A stretch of DNA of 64,000 bases from Spirochaetota bacterium (GTDB lineage: Bacteria > Spirochaetota > UBA4802 > UBA5550): positions 46,276 to 110,275 of the forward strand of contig JAGNKX010000015.1 in the NCBI GenBank assembly GCA_017999915.1. Reading direction: 5' to 3'. Every line of letters begins with the position of its first letter. Within the stretch, counting starts at the first letter, position 1. The translations under genes and the position numbers were made by a program. Positions 1 through 9,298 of this stretch are shown here, piece by piece. Below the pieces are notes generated by a model. It ran no database searches, was not told the DNA's origin, and saw only the letters and a program-made list of their open reading frames with translations.

Positions 1-87
1 TTAGTTTTTGTTACCATTTTAGAATGATACGTTATTTCCCCTTCCATGATGGGAAGCTCCCAAAAGGAAGTTGTTGTGCTATAAGGT

Positions 88-222
88 CCCCTCACCCCCG
101 GCCCCTCTCCCATTAAGAATTGAAGAAAGGAGAGGGGGGACTAAGATGAAAATCTTTAATGCGGAAACCCTCTACTTTATTTTGAGCTTCATGGGAGAGG
201 GTGCGCGGAGCGCGGGTGAGGG
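88..222. repeat. Dispersed palindromic repeat, CCTCACCC family, copy 1
   Basis: A GC-rich inverted repeat opens with CCCTCACCCCCGGCCCCTC and closes with the complementary GGGAGAGGGTGC...GGGTGAGGG, with an AT-rich middle. Related copies lie near 10330-10553 and 46769-47004, all between genes. Weak open frames cross it, but their codons simply follow the palindrome, so I do not call a gene. The downstream gene on the minus strand is pgk, so the element sits past its 3' end. Confidence 0.75.
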
Positions 223-281
223 TGAATTTATGTTAGACACCCCCACATATCCTCCCCATCGAGGGGGAGGAGTGTATATCT

Positions 282-1466
282 TTACTTATCCAGCGCCGCT
301 ATACCCGGCAGTGTCTTTCCCTCTAGCAGCTCCAGCCAGGCGCCGCCGCCGGTGGAGATGTACGATATCTTGTCGGCCACGCCGGACTGGTTGACCGCGG
401 ATACGCTGTCGCCGCCGCCGACGATGCTCAGGCACCCCGATTCGGCCAGGGCCTTGGCCACGGCATTGGTGCCGCCGGCGAAATTGGGCATCTCGAAGGC
501 GCCCATGGGGCCGTTCCAGATGACCGTCTTCGAAGACTTTATCTTTTCATTGAAGAGCTTGACCGACGCGGGCCCGACATCGAGTCCCATCATGTTGTCA
601 GGTATCTTGTCGGCTGGCACCACGGCGCTGGGCGAATTGTTGTCGAATTCCGGCGCGGCGATAATGTCCACCGGCAGGAGTATCTCCACGCCCTTCTTGG
701 CCGCCTCGTCCATGATCTCCTTCGCCGAATCCACCAGGTCGGCCTCGAGGAGTGACTTCCCCACGTTCATGCCTTTGGCCTTCATGAAGGTGAAGGCCAT
801 GCCGCCGCCGATGATGATGTAGTTGACTTTCGAGACGATGTTCTTCAGCGCGTCGAGCTTCGTCGACACCTTGGCGCCGCCGATGATCGCGCCCAGGGGC
901 CGCTGGGGATTGCCCATGGCCTTTTTAAAATATTCGATCTCGTTTTCAAGGAGGAACCCGGCCGCGCATTCCTTGACATAATTCGTGATGGCGTCGTTGG
1001 AAGAGTGGCCGCGGTGGGCGGCCGCGAAGGCGTCGTCGATGTAGACGTCGCAGAGGGAGGCGAGCTGTTTGCCAAGCTCCTGGTCGTTCTTCTCTTCGCC
1101 GGGATAGAACCGTATGTTCTCCAGAAGGGCTATGTCGCCGTCTTTGAGGCCGTCGATGATTTTCTTGACCTCGTCGCCGAGCGGCGTTTCTATGAAGAGC
1201 ACCTTCTTGCCAAGGATCTTGTTCAGGCGCTCGGCAACGGGCTTCAGGCTCATCTCGGGGACCGGCTTGCCCTTGGGCCTTCCCAGGTGGGAGACAAGTA
1301 TGATCTTGCAGCCGGCCTTGAGGCAATGGTTGATGGTCGGCAGGGTCGCGGTTATCCGCGTGTCATCTTTGATATTCATGCTCTTGTCATAGGGGACGTT
1401 GTAGTCAACGCGGACCATGACGCGCTTTCCCTTGATGTCCAGATTGTTGATATACTTGATTGTCAT
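282..1466 (-). CDS. pgk: Phosphoglycerate kinase
   Basis: Glycolytic and gluconeogenic cytosolic enzyme that transfers phosphate between 1,3-bisphosphoglycerate and ADP. At 394 residues it has the usual family length. The N-terminal substrate site RVDYNVP, the LVSHLGRPKGKP stretch, DAFAAAHRGHSS, GGAKVSTKLDAL and the C-terminal STGGGAWLE nucleotide-site motif are all present and in order. A longer frame starts at 1484, but the ATG at 1466 follows a GAGGTG ribosome site by five bases and gives the normal N-terminus MTIKYINNL. The gene stands alone on the minus strand about 90 bp downstream of tatC, so the two may share a transcript. Confidence 0.97.
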   Translation of the reverse strand: MTIKYINNLDIKGKRVMVRVDYNVPYDKSMNIKDDTRITATLPTINHCLKAGCKIILVSHLGRPKGKPVPEMSLKPVAERLNKILGKKVLFIETPLGDEVKKIIDGLKDGDIALLENIRFYPGEEKNDQELGKQLASLCDVYIDDAFAAAHRGHSSNDAITNYVKECAAGFLLENEIEYFKKAMGNPQRPLGAIIGGAKVSTKLDALKNIVSKVNYIIIGGGMAFTFMKAKGMNVGKSLLEADLVDSAKEIMDEAAKKGVEILLPVDIIAAPEFDNNSPSAVVPADKIPDNMMGLDVGPASVKLFNEKIKSSKTVIWNGPMGAFEMPNFAGGTNAVAKALAESGCLSIVGGGDSVSAVNQSGVADKISYISTGGGAWLELLEGKTLPGIAALDK

Positions 1467-1558
1467 CGCTGCACCTCGTAACATTTATTGCGGGGGCGCG
1501 GCCGGGATACCGCCGCGGGCCCATTATATTTTTCATCCATCAGGTGAACAGGTCAAGA

Positions 1559-2662
1559 TTAATTTTCGCTCTCGAGCTCCTTTTTCTTTTTGCGGACGGC
1601 GGTCATTTTTGAAACCACGATTGACGCTTCGAAAAGGAAATACAGGGGTATCGCGACAAGGGCTTGGGTCAAAATGTCCGTTGTCGGCGTTACCACGGCG
1701 GAGAGGATAAAAATGACGACGATGGCCCATTTTCTGTTATTTGAGAGAAGATAGGGCGTTATCATGCCGATACGGGTGAGAATCATGATCAGTATGGGGA
1801 ACTCGAATATCACCCCCATGAAGAAGCAGAACAGGAACACGAAGCTGATATACTCGCTGGCCCCGATGACGCTGGTGATGTCCTTGGCGACGAAGCTGAG
1901 GAGCATCTTGACCGTAAAGGGCATCAGGAGAAAATACACGAACGACACGCCGGAATAAAACAGCAGGATGGACGCTATGAGGGCCACGCGCGAAAACATG
2001 CGGTCCTTCTTCGTTATGGCGGGAAGGATGAATCGCCAAACCTGGAAAATGAGGAAGGGCAGAGTCACGATGAATGCCGCGATGGCCGAAACCTTGAGTC
2101 GCATCATGAAGCCTTCGGCGAGCTTGAAAACGTTGAGCTTCAGGCCGGTATCGATAAAGGGCTTATTGATGACGTAGAGCAGTTCATCGGAAAAAACGAA
2201 GGCCGCCACGGTTAGGATGATGAATGTTATGAGGGTTATCAGTATCCTGGACCTGATCTCGTCCAGGTGATCGACGAAGCTCATGGGGATGTCGCCGCGA
2301 TTAAGGGCTTCAGGATCGACTTCGTCGGGTTCTTCGTCGGTTTCAGATTTCAGGACCTTTTTATCGGAGTCGTCATGCCTGGCGAAAAAATGTATAACGC
2401 GCTCAAGGGTCGACATGCCCACGGTTCCCGCGGTTATGACGGGATGGCTTTTAACCGCTTCTTTTATCTGCGTCAGGGGGTTGATGACCTGGTTGGGCTG
2501 TGATTCCGGAGCTTTAACGCTTTCGGTCACGACCGGCGCCTGCGCCGTATCGGTTTTTTTTGGTGATTTTTTTGCGACAGCCTTTTTCTTCGGGGCTGGT
2601 TTTTTCTTTTTTTCAGCCGGGTTTTCCGTTTTTTCCGGCTTCGGATTCCTGGTAGTGGCCAA
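1559..2662 (-). CDS. tatC: Sec-independent translocase subunit TatC with Lys/Pro-rich N-terminal extension
   Basis: Integral membrane core of the twin-arginine export system, which recognises RR signal peptides. Residues from about 125 onward are a standard TatC: the start motif FVDHLDEIRSRIL, then hydrophobic segments consistent with six membrane helices, and a short basic tail. The first ~120 residues are unusual. They are rich in Lys, Pro, Ala and Thr (KKKKPAPKKK-type runs) and resemble no enzyme domain I know, so the protein is 367 residues instead of about 250. No tatA or tatB lies next to it. The TatC call is firm; the role of the extension is unknown. Confidence 0.93.
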   Translation of the reverse strand: MATTRNPKPEKTENPAEKKKKPAPKKKAVAKKSPKKTDTAQAPVVTESVKAPESQPNQVINPLTQIKEAVKSHPVITAGTVGMSTLERVIHFFARHDDSDKKVLKSETDEEPDEVDPEALNRGDIPMSFVDHLDEIRSRILITLITFIILTVAAFVFSDELLYVINKPFIDTGLKLNVFKLAEGFMMRLKVSAIAAFIVTLPFLIFQVWRFILPAITKKDRMFSRVALIASILLFYSGVSFVYFLLMPFTVKMLLSFVAKDITSVIGASEYISFVFLFCFFMGVIFEFPILIMILTRIGMITPYLLSNNRKWAIVVIFILSAVVTPTTDILTQALVAIPLYFLFEASIVVSKMTAVRKKKKELESEN

Positions 2663-3336
2663 GGGATTGCTCCTGGAAATAAAAAAACGTTCCTGATAGA
2701 ATTATAGGTATGGTGTTGATTACGATAGAAGCTGTCAAGTATTTTAGATCGGCAAAAGCGGTGTAACGGTTGATTTGATCGCAGCGCTTTCAAAATCCGG
2801 AGCCAGGTTCCGCCTATATGTGAGCGCACAACATTATGCTGCTAAATACCCCTTAGCTTGCTGAGGGGTATATTATTGGTGCGGTAACCATCTCCGGGGC
2901 GCCTCGTTGTTATCACAGGATGCGACAGGGGGGCGGGAAGCGGCTCCCGCAGACCGCCATGGCTGTTGTCCATTGAATGGGCTTTGCAATAATTTGTACA
3001 ATGTGTCAGCAAAATTGGGATTTTATGATTAATTTAAGTTGACATTTTAAATTATTAATGGCAGAAAAAATCAACAAGGAACCAATTCTCTCAATGGTTC
3101 TTTAGCGCATGTCAAAATATGAACATCTGATAAGATACTGTTGAATATGCATTGTTGCGCTTAGGGCGCTGAAACATAATTATTGCGCAGATTATCAGGG
3201 CCGCTTTGTATAATTGCTTTTTTAAATGCTGATATCAATGATAAAAGTTGCGGTGCAACGGTAGCAAAAGAACCTGTTTCTTTTGCCGTTCATATTTTTT
3301 TGCATGTCTAATTTACAATAAAAAAAGGGGGTCTTC
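2663..3336. other. Intergenic region between divergent tatC and acyl-CoA ligase
   Basis: A 670-bp gap between divergently transcribed genes. It holds one copy of the dispersed hairpin repeat (2777-2876), a short GC-rich palindrome near 2932-2950 (GCGGGA...TCCCGC), and an AT-rich stretch from about 3000 on that probably contains promoters for the ligase gene. I found no convincing gene or clean -35/-10 pair. Confidence 0.6.
2777..2876 (+). repeat. Dispersed GATCGCAGCGC...TACCCC/GGGGTA hairpin repeat, copy A
   Basis: Starts with GATCGCAGCGC, passes through GCGCACAACATTATGC, and ends in a hairpin TACCCCT...AGGGGTA around the loop core TAGCTTGCTG. The same layout recurs at 16561-16656 and 20430-20527, and the hairpin part alone at 52104-52133, always intergenic and always in the plus orientation. 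This suggests a small mobile or REP-like element that may double as a terminator. Confidence 0.8.
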
Positions 3337-5151
3337 ATGGCAAAGTTAAAAGAAACCTGTATGCCGGCGATTTTTCAGAATCAGGCTGAAAAGCTCGGCA
3401 ATAAGGCCTGCGTCGCTTATAAGAAGGGCGGCAGGTACGTGGACATATCATGGACCGATATGAACCGCATGATCCATGATCTCGCGTATTACCTGCTTTC
3501 CATTGGCGTGAAAAAAGGCGACAAGATCGCTCTCTTCTCGCCGAACCGGTGGGAATGGTGGGTGGCAAGCCAGGCAACGCTTTCCATCGGCGCGATCAGC
3601 GTTCCCATTTACGCGACCAACTCGTCGGAGGAGTGCCTGTATATAATCGATAATTCCGATTCCCGGGCGTGTTTTGTGGGCACCGAAGACCACCTGAACA
3701 GGATCCTCAAGGTAAAGCCGAAGCTCAAAAAGCTGAAGCAGGTCATCGTGTTCGATGATATTAACAAGAAGATAAAAGACGTCCTGAATATCAACGAGGC
3801 CTATAAGATCGGCCAGGGATACAAGAACAAGAAAGAATTCGACAAGCGCCTGGCGGCGATCAAGCCGGATGATGTTTCGACACTGATATACACCTCGGGA
3901 ACCACCGGGAACCCCAAGGGCGTCATGCTGATGCATTCCAATTTCGTCTCCAACGCGTCGATTATCTACAATGAGGTGAAAGATTTTATAACTCCTGATG
4001 ATGTTTTTCTGTCATTCCTGCCTCTGTCGCACTCTTTGGAGATGACGGCCGGTTATTACATTCCGGTCACTGTCGGCTCGAAGGTTGCCTTCGCCGAAGA
4101 TATTTCCAAGCTGATGGAGAACTTCCAGGAAGTGCGGCCCACGATCATCATCAGTGTACCGCGGATTTACGAAAAGGTTCATGCCGGCATCCTGGCCAAG
4201 GTCGCCGACGGATCGGGCCTGAAAAAAGCCATCTTCAACTGGGCCATGGCCACCGCTGCCAAAAACCTTCCGTACCAGTGCAAGAATATACCGCGCACAG
4301 GTCTTTTCGCGAAGCGGTTTAACCTGGCGAATAAGCTCGTGTTCTCAAAACTCCAGGAGGCCATCGGTCTTAACAAGCTCCGCTTTGCCATTTCCGGCGG
4401 CGGCCCCCTGTCGGTGTCTGATGCGGAATTCTTCATAGGCATGGGCGTGACGATCCTGGAGGGATTCGGCCTCACGGAAACGACCCCGGTAACCCATTTC
4501 AACCGGCCCGGTAATATAAAACCCGGAACCGTCGGACACGCGATACCGCAGACCAAGGTCAAGATCGCCGATGACGGCGAGCTCCTTATCAAGGGCCCGC
4601 AGGTCATGAAGGGCTATTACAAGAATCCGGCCGCGACCAAGGAAGTGTTCACCAAGGACGGCTATTTCAGAACCGGCGACATCGCGGCCATCGATGACGA
4701 GGGCTTCATGAAGATAACGGGAAGGATCAAGGACATCATCGTAACCGCGGGCGGAAAGAACATCTCACCGCAGAACATCGAGAATAGCCTGAAGACCTCC
4801 CAGTTCATCGAGCAGGTAGCGGTCATCGGCGATCGGAGGAAGTACCTGACGGCTCTGGTCATCCCGGCCTTCGACACCCTCACGAAGTGGGCGAAGAAAA
4901 ACGGCCTCGATGCCACCGGTCATAAGGACCTGATCGAGCGGGAAGAGGTGCGGAACCTCATCGCCGGCGAGATAGAGAAATACACCAAGCAGTACGCCCG
5001 GGTGGAGCAGATCCGGAAATTCAAGCTCCTCGACGCGGAGTGGACACAGCAGACAGGAGAGCTCACTCCCACCCAGAAGGTCAAGCGGCGGATAATCGAG
5101 TCCAAATACGCGAAAGAAATCGACAATCTTTATCCGGCTGACGCCGATTAA
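3337..5151 (+). CDS. Long-chain acyl-CoA synthetase (AMP-forming)
   Basis: Activates fatty acids to acyl-CoA through an acyl-adenylate, for beta-oxidation or lipid synthesis; cytosolic or membrane-associated. It has 604 residues, typical of the FAA1/FadD15 branch. The ATP-binding loop YTSGTTGNPKG lies at about 185-195, the adenylate motif GFGLTETTP near 375, and the hinge/catalytic block YFRTGDIAAIDDEGF...GRIKDIIVTAGGKNISP near 445-480. The downstream intrinsic terminator suggests a monocistronic unit. Acyl chain length cannot be read from the sequence. Confidence 0.93.
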   Translation: MAKLKETCMPAIFQNQAEKLGNKACVAYKKGGRYVDISWTDMNRMIHDLAYYLLSIGVKKGDKIALFSPNRWEWWVASQATLSIGAISVPIYATNSSEECLYIIDNSDSRACFVGTEDHLNRILKVKPKLKKLKQVIVFDDINKKIKDVLNINEAYKIGQGYKNKKEFDKRLAAIKPDDVSTLIYTSGTTGNPKGVMLMHSNFVSNASIIYNEVKDFITPDDVFLSFLPLSHSLEMTAGYYIPVTVGSKVAFAEDISKLMENFQEVRPTIIISVPRIYEKVHAGILAKVADGSGLKKAIFNWAMATAAKNLPYQCKNIPRTGLFAKRFNLANKLVFSKLQEAIGLNKLRFAISGGGPLSVSDAEFFIGMGVTILEGFGLTETTPVTHFNRPGNIKPGTVGHAIPQTKVKIADDGELLIKGPQVMKGYYKNPAATKEVFTKDGYFRTGDIAAIDDEGFMKITGRIKDIIVTAGGKNISPQNIENSLKTSQFIEQVAVIGDRRKYLTALVIPAFDTLTKWAKKNGLDATGHKDLIEREEVRNLIAGEIEKYTKQYARVEQIRKFKLLDAEWTQQTGELTPTQKVKRRIIESKYAKEIDNLYPADAD

Positions 5152-5180
5152 GCGTACGCTTGCCTGTTAAGTATGACTAA

Positions 5181-5206
5181 AAAAAAGGGCCTCCGGGCCC
5201 TTTTTT
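5181..5206 (+). terminator. Rho-independent terminator after acyl-CoA synthetase
   Basis: AAAAAAGGGCC, loop TCCG, GGCCCTTTTTT: a perfect GC-rich stem with a T-run about 30 bp after the stop codon. The A-run on the 5' side means it could also work on the opposite strand. Confidence 0.92.
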
Positions 5207-5217
5207 ATTGTCCCTGA

Positions 5218-5252
5218 CAGCCGCCGCGCCGCCGAAGGCGGCGTGGCGGCTG
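5218..5252. repeat. GC-rich palindrome with CCGCCG core
   Basis: CAGCCGCC...GGCGGCTG with an inner CGCCGCC-GAA-GGCGGCG hairpin and an A-run after it. The core resembles the inner hairpin at 31418-31458. It lies just after the terminator, before purL. Confidence 0.7.
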
Positions 5253-5319
5253 TTAAAAAAAAATATTTCTGGACAATTCGGGGCTCATCCTTTAGCAGTT
5301 CCACATCCGAGGATTATGA

Positions 5320-8307
5320 ATGATAAGCGCCACGTACCGCATTGAAGTTTTTCACAGGACCAGCGATCCCCGTTGCGAGGTCGTGCGTAAAAAGCTGGCC
5401 GGCCTCGGGTTTCCCATCACCGCCGTCCACATATCCGATAACTATCTCATCAACGCCGCCATCGACGACGGCCATGCGGCGGCTGTGGCGCGTCTCCTGG
5501 TCCAGCCGGTCATACAGGATTTCCTGGTGAACAGGCCCTATACGCCCGAAGGATTCGACTATGCCGTTGAAATCGGCTTCCTTCCCGGCGTCACCGACAA
5601 TATAGCCCATACCGTGCGCGAATCCATCGAAGACCTGTTAAAGGTCCATCTTGACATCGATAAGTCGGTCTTTTCCACGATCACCTATTTCTTTTCCGGC
5701 GGCCTTTCGGAAAGCGACGTGGCAAGCATAAGCACGGAGCTGTACAACCCCCTCATACAGAGGAGGAAGCTGCTTTCCTCGGCCGACTACATGCGCCAGT
5801 CCGGCATGGGCAGGGAACTGCCCGTGGTGAGCATCCACGAGCGGCCCGACGCCGACGAGGTGGACCTCGGCGTCTCCGATGATGAGCTCCGGAAGATCGC
5901 GCGTGACGGGATCAGGGAGCGTGACGGGTCCCGGCGCGGGCCCCTGGCCCTGGACATGGCCTCCATGAACGCGATCCGCGAGTACTTCTCCGGGACCGAA
6001 AAGAGAAATCCCACAGACATCGAGCTCGAGTCGATCGCCCAGACCTGGAGCGAGCACTGCAAGCATACCATCTTTGCAGCTGAAATGGACGATGATATGC
6101 CTGAAGGGATATTCCGCAGCTACATCCGGGAGGCGACCGTGAGGATCCGCCGCGATCTCGGCGATAAGGATTTCTGCGTGTCAGTGTTCACGGACAATGC
6201 CGGCGGCATCGAGTTTGACGAGAATTATATAATATCGGACAAGGTGGAGACGCACAACAGCCCCAGTGCACTGGACCCCTTCGGCGGAGCCATTACCGGC
6301 ATCGTGGGTGTCAACCGCGACTCCATCGGCTTCGGCATGGGATCGCGGCCCGTGGCCAACCGTTACGGCTTCTGCTATGCCGATCCCTTCGATACCAGGC
6401 CTTTGTACAAGAGCAGGGACCGGGCAAGCAGGATGCTCTCGCCCCGGCGCATCATGGAAGGGGTGATTCATGGCGTGAACGCCGGCGGCAACACCTCGGG
6501 GATACCGACGCCCCAGGGCTTCGTCTATTTCGACGAGCGCTACAAGGGGAAGCCCCTGGTTTTTGTCGGCACCGTGGGGCTCATGCCGAAGACCGTTAAC
6601 GGTATATCGTCCTGCTCCAAGAAGGCCATGGCGGGGGACGCCATCGTCATGATCGGGGGCCGCGTGGGCCGCGACGGCATCCACGGCGCGACCTTCTCGT
6701 CCGAGGCCCTCTCGTCGGGGAGCCCGGCCACAGCCGTGCAGATCGGTGACCCCATCACCCAGAAAAAGCTCTCCGACGCGATCGTGAAGGAAGCCCGCGA
6801 CCGGGGCCTGTACCATTCCATAACCGACAACGGCGCCGGCGGACTTTCCTGCTCCGTGGCGGAGATGGCCCGGGAATGCGGCGGCTTTGAGGTGGACCTC
6901 GAGAAGGTGCCCCTCAAGTACCCGGGCCTGGCTCCCTGGCAGATCTGGGTGAGCGAGTCGCAGGAGCGGATGACCGCGTCCATTCCCCTGGACAGGCTCG
7001 ACGAGTTCATCGGCCTCATGGGACGCCGCGGCGTCGAGGCCACCGCGATCGGCACCTTCAGGGAGGGAAATCGGGGCGTCGTCCGGTACGACGGCAAGGT
7101 CATATTCGACCTGGACATGTCGTTCCTTCATGACGGCCTCCCCAGGAAAAAGCTCACATCATCCTATACGAAAGAAAAACATCCCTATCCGGCCTTTTCG
7201 GATCCGGGGGAGATGTCCGGTATATTCCGCGACATGGCGGGGCGGCTCAACACCGCCGGCTTTGCCTTCATTTCGACGCAGTACGACCACGAAGTTCAGG
7301 CCAACTCGGTGATAAAGCCGCTCCAGGGACGGGGCGGGGTCAACGGTAACGCCACCGTGATACGGCCCGTCCTCGATTCATACCGTGGCGTGGTGCTCTC
7401 CCAGGGGCTCTACCCCTCCTACAGTGACATCGACACCTACTGGATGGCGGCCTGTTCGATCGACACGGCGGTTCGAAACGCCGTTTCTGCCGGCGGGCGC
7501 ATGGAGAAGCTGGCCATCCTGGACAATTTCTGCTGGTGCGATTCCAACAACCCGGAGCGCCTCGGCCAGCTCCGCGAGGCGGCCCGGGCGTGCCGCGATT
7601 TTGCCGTCGCCTACCGGACGCCCTTCATTTCCGGTAAGGACAGCATGTTCAACGATTTCCGCGGATACGACGAGAACTTCAACGAGAAACTGATATCCAT
7701 TCCGCCCACGCTGCTGGTCTCGTCCATCGGCGTGGTCGACGACATTCGGAAGTGCCAGACCATGGACTTCAAGTTTCCCGGCGACCTGGTCTATATCATC
7801 GGGATGACCAGGGACGAGATGGGCGGAAGCGAATACCTTGCCTACCGCGGCGAGAAATTGTCCGGCCGGGGTTATATCGGCGATTCGGTGCCGGAGGTCC
7901 CGGCGGAGGGCTTTATCGATACTTACCGGGCCCTGGAAAAGGCCATCGGCGGAGGCCTCGTGTCATCGTGCCTGAGCGTGGAGCGGGGCGGCCTGGGCCT
8001 GGCGCTGGCGAAATCCGCCCTTGCCGGGATGCTCGGCCTTTCTGCGGACCTTTCCGCGGTGCCGTCGGATGCCGGCAGGAACGATACGGTGCTGTACTCC
8101 GAGTCGCAGGGGAGGGTCCTGGTTTCGGTCGATCCTGAAAAAAAGAAAGAATTCGAGGGGCTTTTCACCGGTCTGCCCCTGGGCCTGATCGGAGCTGTCA
8201 TGGAAAAGCCTGTCATTGAAATTGCCGGGTTAAAAAAGAATACGATTATCCGAACCGATATTGAGTCGCTCATGGCGGCATACAAGGGATTGTTCAAGGA
8301 TTTTTAG
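5320..8307 (+). CDS. purL: Phosphoribosylformylglycinamidine synthase, PurS-PurL fusion
   Basis: Converts FGAR, ATP and glutamine-derived ammonia to FGAM in step four of purine synthesis. At 995 residues it is longer than small PurL (about 740) but lacks the C-terminal glutaminase of the 1300-residue large form. The first ~90 residues look like the PurS bridging domain. The synthetase core follows with SEHCKHTIF, VETHNSPSALDPFGGA and DNGAGGLSCSVAEMA, and a second AIRS-type half with SGKDSMFNDFRG. The glutaminase is the next gene, purQ, 28 bp downstream, so the enzyme is a two-subunit complex. The ATG at 5320 fits the start of the PurS fold (TYRIEVFHR). Confidence 0.95.
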   Translation: MISATYRIEVFHRTSDPRCEVVRKKLAGLGFPITAVHISDNYLINAAIDDGHAAAVARLLVQPVIQDFLVNRPYTPEGFDYAVEIGFLPGVTDNIAHTVRESIEDLLKVHLDIDKSVFSTITYFFSGGLSESDVASISTELYNPLIQRRKLLSSADYMRQSGMGRELPVVSIHERPDADEVDLGVSDDELRKIARDGIRERDGSRRGPLALDMASMNAIREYFSGTEKRNPTDIELESIAQTWSEHCKHTIFAAEMDDDMPEGIFRSYIREATVRIRRDLGDKDFCVSVFTDNAGGIEFDENYIISDKVETHNSPSALDPFGGAITGIVGVNRDSIGFGMGSRPVANRYGFCYADPFDTRPLYKSRDRASRMLSPRRIMEGVIHGVNAGGNTSGIPTPQGFVYFDERYKGKPLVFVGTVGLMPKTVNGISSCSKKAMAGDAIVMIGGRVGRDGIHGATFSSEALSSGSPATAVQIGDPITQKKLSDAIVKEARDRGLYHSITDNGAGGLSCSVAEMARECGGFEVDLEKVPLKYPGLAPWQIWVSESQERMTASIPLDRLDEFIGLMGRRGVEATAIGTFREGNRGVVRYDGKVIFDLDMSFLHDGLPRKKLTSSYTKEKHPYPAFSDPGEMSGIFRDMAGRLNTAGFAFISTQYDHEVQANSVIKPLQGRGGVNGNATVIRPVLDSYRGVVLSQGLYPSYSDIDTYWMAACSIDTAVRNAVSAGGRMEKLAILDNFCWCDSNNPERLGQLREAARACRDFAVAYRTPFISGKDSMFNDFRGYDENFNEKLISIPPTLLVSSIGVVDDIRKCQTMDFKFPGDLVYIIGMTRDEMGGSEYLAYRGEKLSGRGYIGDSVPEVPAEGFIDTYRALEKAIGGGLVSSCLSVERGGLGLALAKSALAGMLGLSADLSAVPSDAGRNDTVLYSESQGRVLVSVDPEKKKEFEGLFTGLPLGLIGAVMEKPVIEIAGLKKNTIIRTDIESLMAAYKGLFKDF

Positions 8308-8335
8308 CCCCCCGTCCCCCGGAGGGGGCGCGGAG

Positions 8336-9160
8336 ATGGAAAAATATTTTATGGCAAAGCCAAGAGTATTAGTATTAACCGGATACGGCATCAACTGCGA
8401 TGACGAGACCGCATTTGCGTTCAGAAAGGCCGGGGCCGACGCGGACATCGTGCATGTCAATGACCTGATCGAGAACCGCGCCCTCCTTGACCGGTTCCAG
8501 GTCTTTGCCTTCCCCGGCGGATTTTCCTACGGCGACGACACCGGCAGCGGGAAGGCCCTGGGCAACAGGATCAAGAACAACCTGATGGAGGAGCTGCGGA
8601 GGTTCGCCGATCGCGACACCCTTATCCTGGGCATATGCAACGGGTTCCAGGTCATGACCAACATCGGCCTGATCCCCGCCCTGGACGGTTTCACCGGCGA
8701 CGCGGAGGCGGCCCTGGAGCACAACAGGACTTTCCGCTACCAGTGTCGGTGGGTGGACCTGGCCGTTGAGAAGGGCTCGCCCTCGGTGTTCACGCGCGGC
8801 ATCGGACGGCTCCACATCCCGGTGGCCCACGGCGAGGGCAATTTCTTCGCGCCGGAGGAAACGCTGCGGCGCATCGAAAAGGACGGGCTGGTCACCATGC
8901 GCTACGTGAAGCCCGGAGGCGGCCCCGCTGCGGGAGAATTTCCCTATAATCCCAACGGCTCCCTGAATGATATAGCCTCGATCTGCGACCGCACCGGGAG
9001 GATCATGGGAATGATGCCGCACCCCGAGCGGGGGATGTTTTTTACCCAGCGCGACGACTGGACCTGTATACGCGAACAATTTACGCGGGAGGGAAAGGAT
9101 ATTCCGGAGGAGTCGGACGGTTTTATCATATTTAAGAACGCAGTGGAGTATTTTAGTTAG
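8336..9160 (+). CDS. purQ: Phosphoribosylformylglycinamidine synthase glutaminase subunit PurQ
   Basis: Class I glutamine amidotransferase that hydrolyses glutamine and passes ammonia to PurL. Its motifs are VLVLTGYGINCDDET, the oxyanion region FPGGFSYGDD, the nucleophile elbow LGICNGFQVM (Cys), and the His/Glu region MMPHPERGMF. At 274 residues it is somewhat longer than the Bacillus form. The open frame extends upstream into purL; I chose the ATG at 8336, which has GGAGG ten bases upstream. The ATG at 8351 (MAKPRVLV) is the alternative. It is coupled to purL in one operon. Confidence 0.94.
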   Translation: MEKYFMAKPRVLVLTGYGINCDDETAFAFRKAGADADIVHVNDLIENRALLDRFQVFAFPGGFSYGDDTGSGKALGNRIKNNLMEELRRFADRDTLILGICNGFQVMTNIGLIPALDGFTGDAEAALEHNRTFRYQCRWVDLAVEKGSPSVFTRGIGRLHIPVAHGEGNFFAPEETLRRIEKDGLVTMRYVKPGGGPAAGEFPYNPNGSLNDIASICDRTGRIMGMMPHPERGMFFTQRDDWTCIREQFTREGKDIPEESDGFIIFKNAVEYFS

Positions 9161-9164
9161 GAAA

Positions 9165-9262
9165 ACCGTTATGCTCGGCATGTGAGAACATAATACCATA
9201 CGCGGTCATGCTGAGCATGTCGAAGCATAGCCCGCGGCAGAGGGGTCACCTTTGACAGGCTC
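9165..9262. repeat. Intergenic imperfect inverted repeat
   Basis: Contains GTCATGCTGAGCATGTCGAAG followed after a gap by the near-complement CTTTGACAGGCTC. Sequences of this type are scattered in many bacterial genomes as short intergenic repeats; I recognise the pattern only, not a named family. It lies between purQ and the DAHP synthase. Confidence 0.5.
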
Positions 9263-9298
9263 GGGGTGGCCCCGTTCTTTTTACAAGGAGGAAACAAG

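Noticed and set aside
71..394. 107-residue plus-strand frame at the left edge
   Set aside because: It crosses a dispersed palindrome and runs into pgk in antisense; no family signal.
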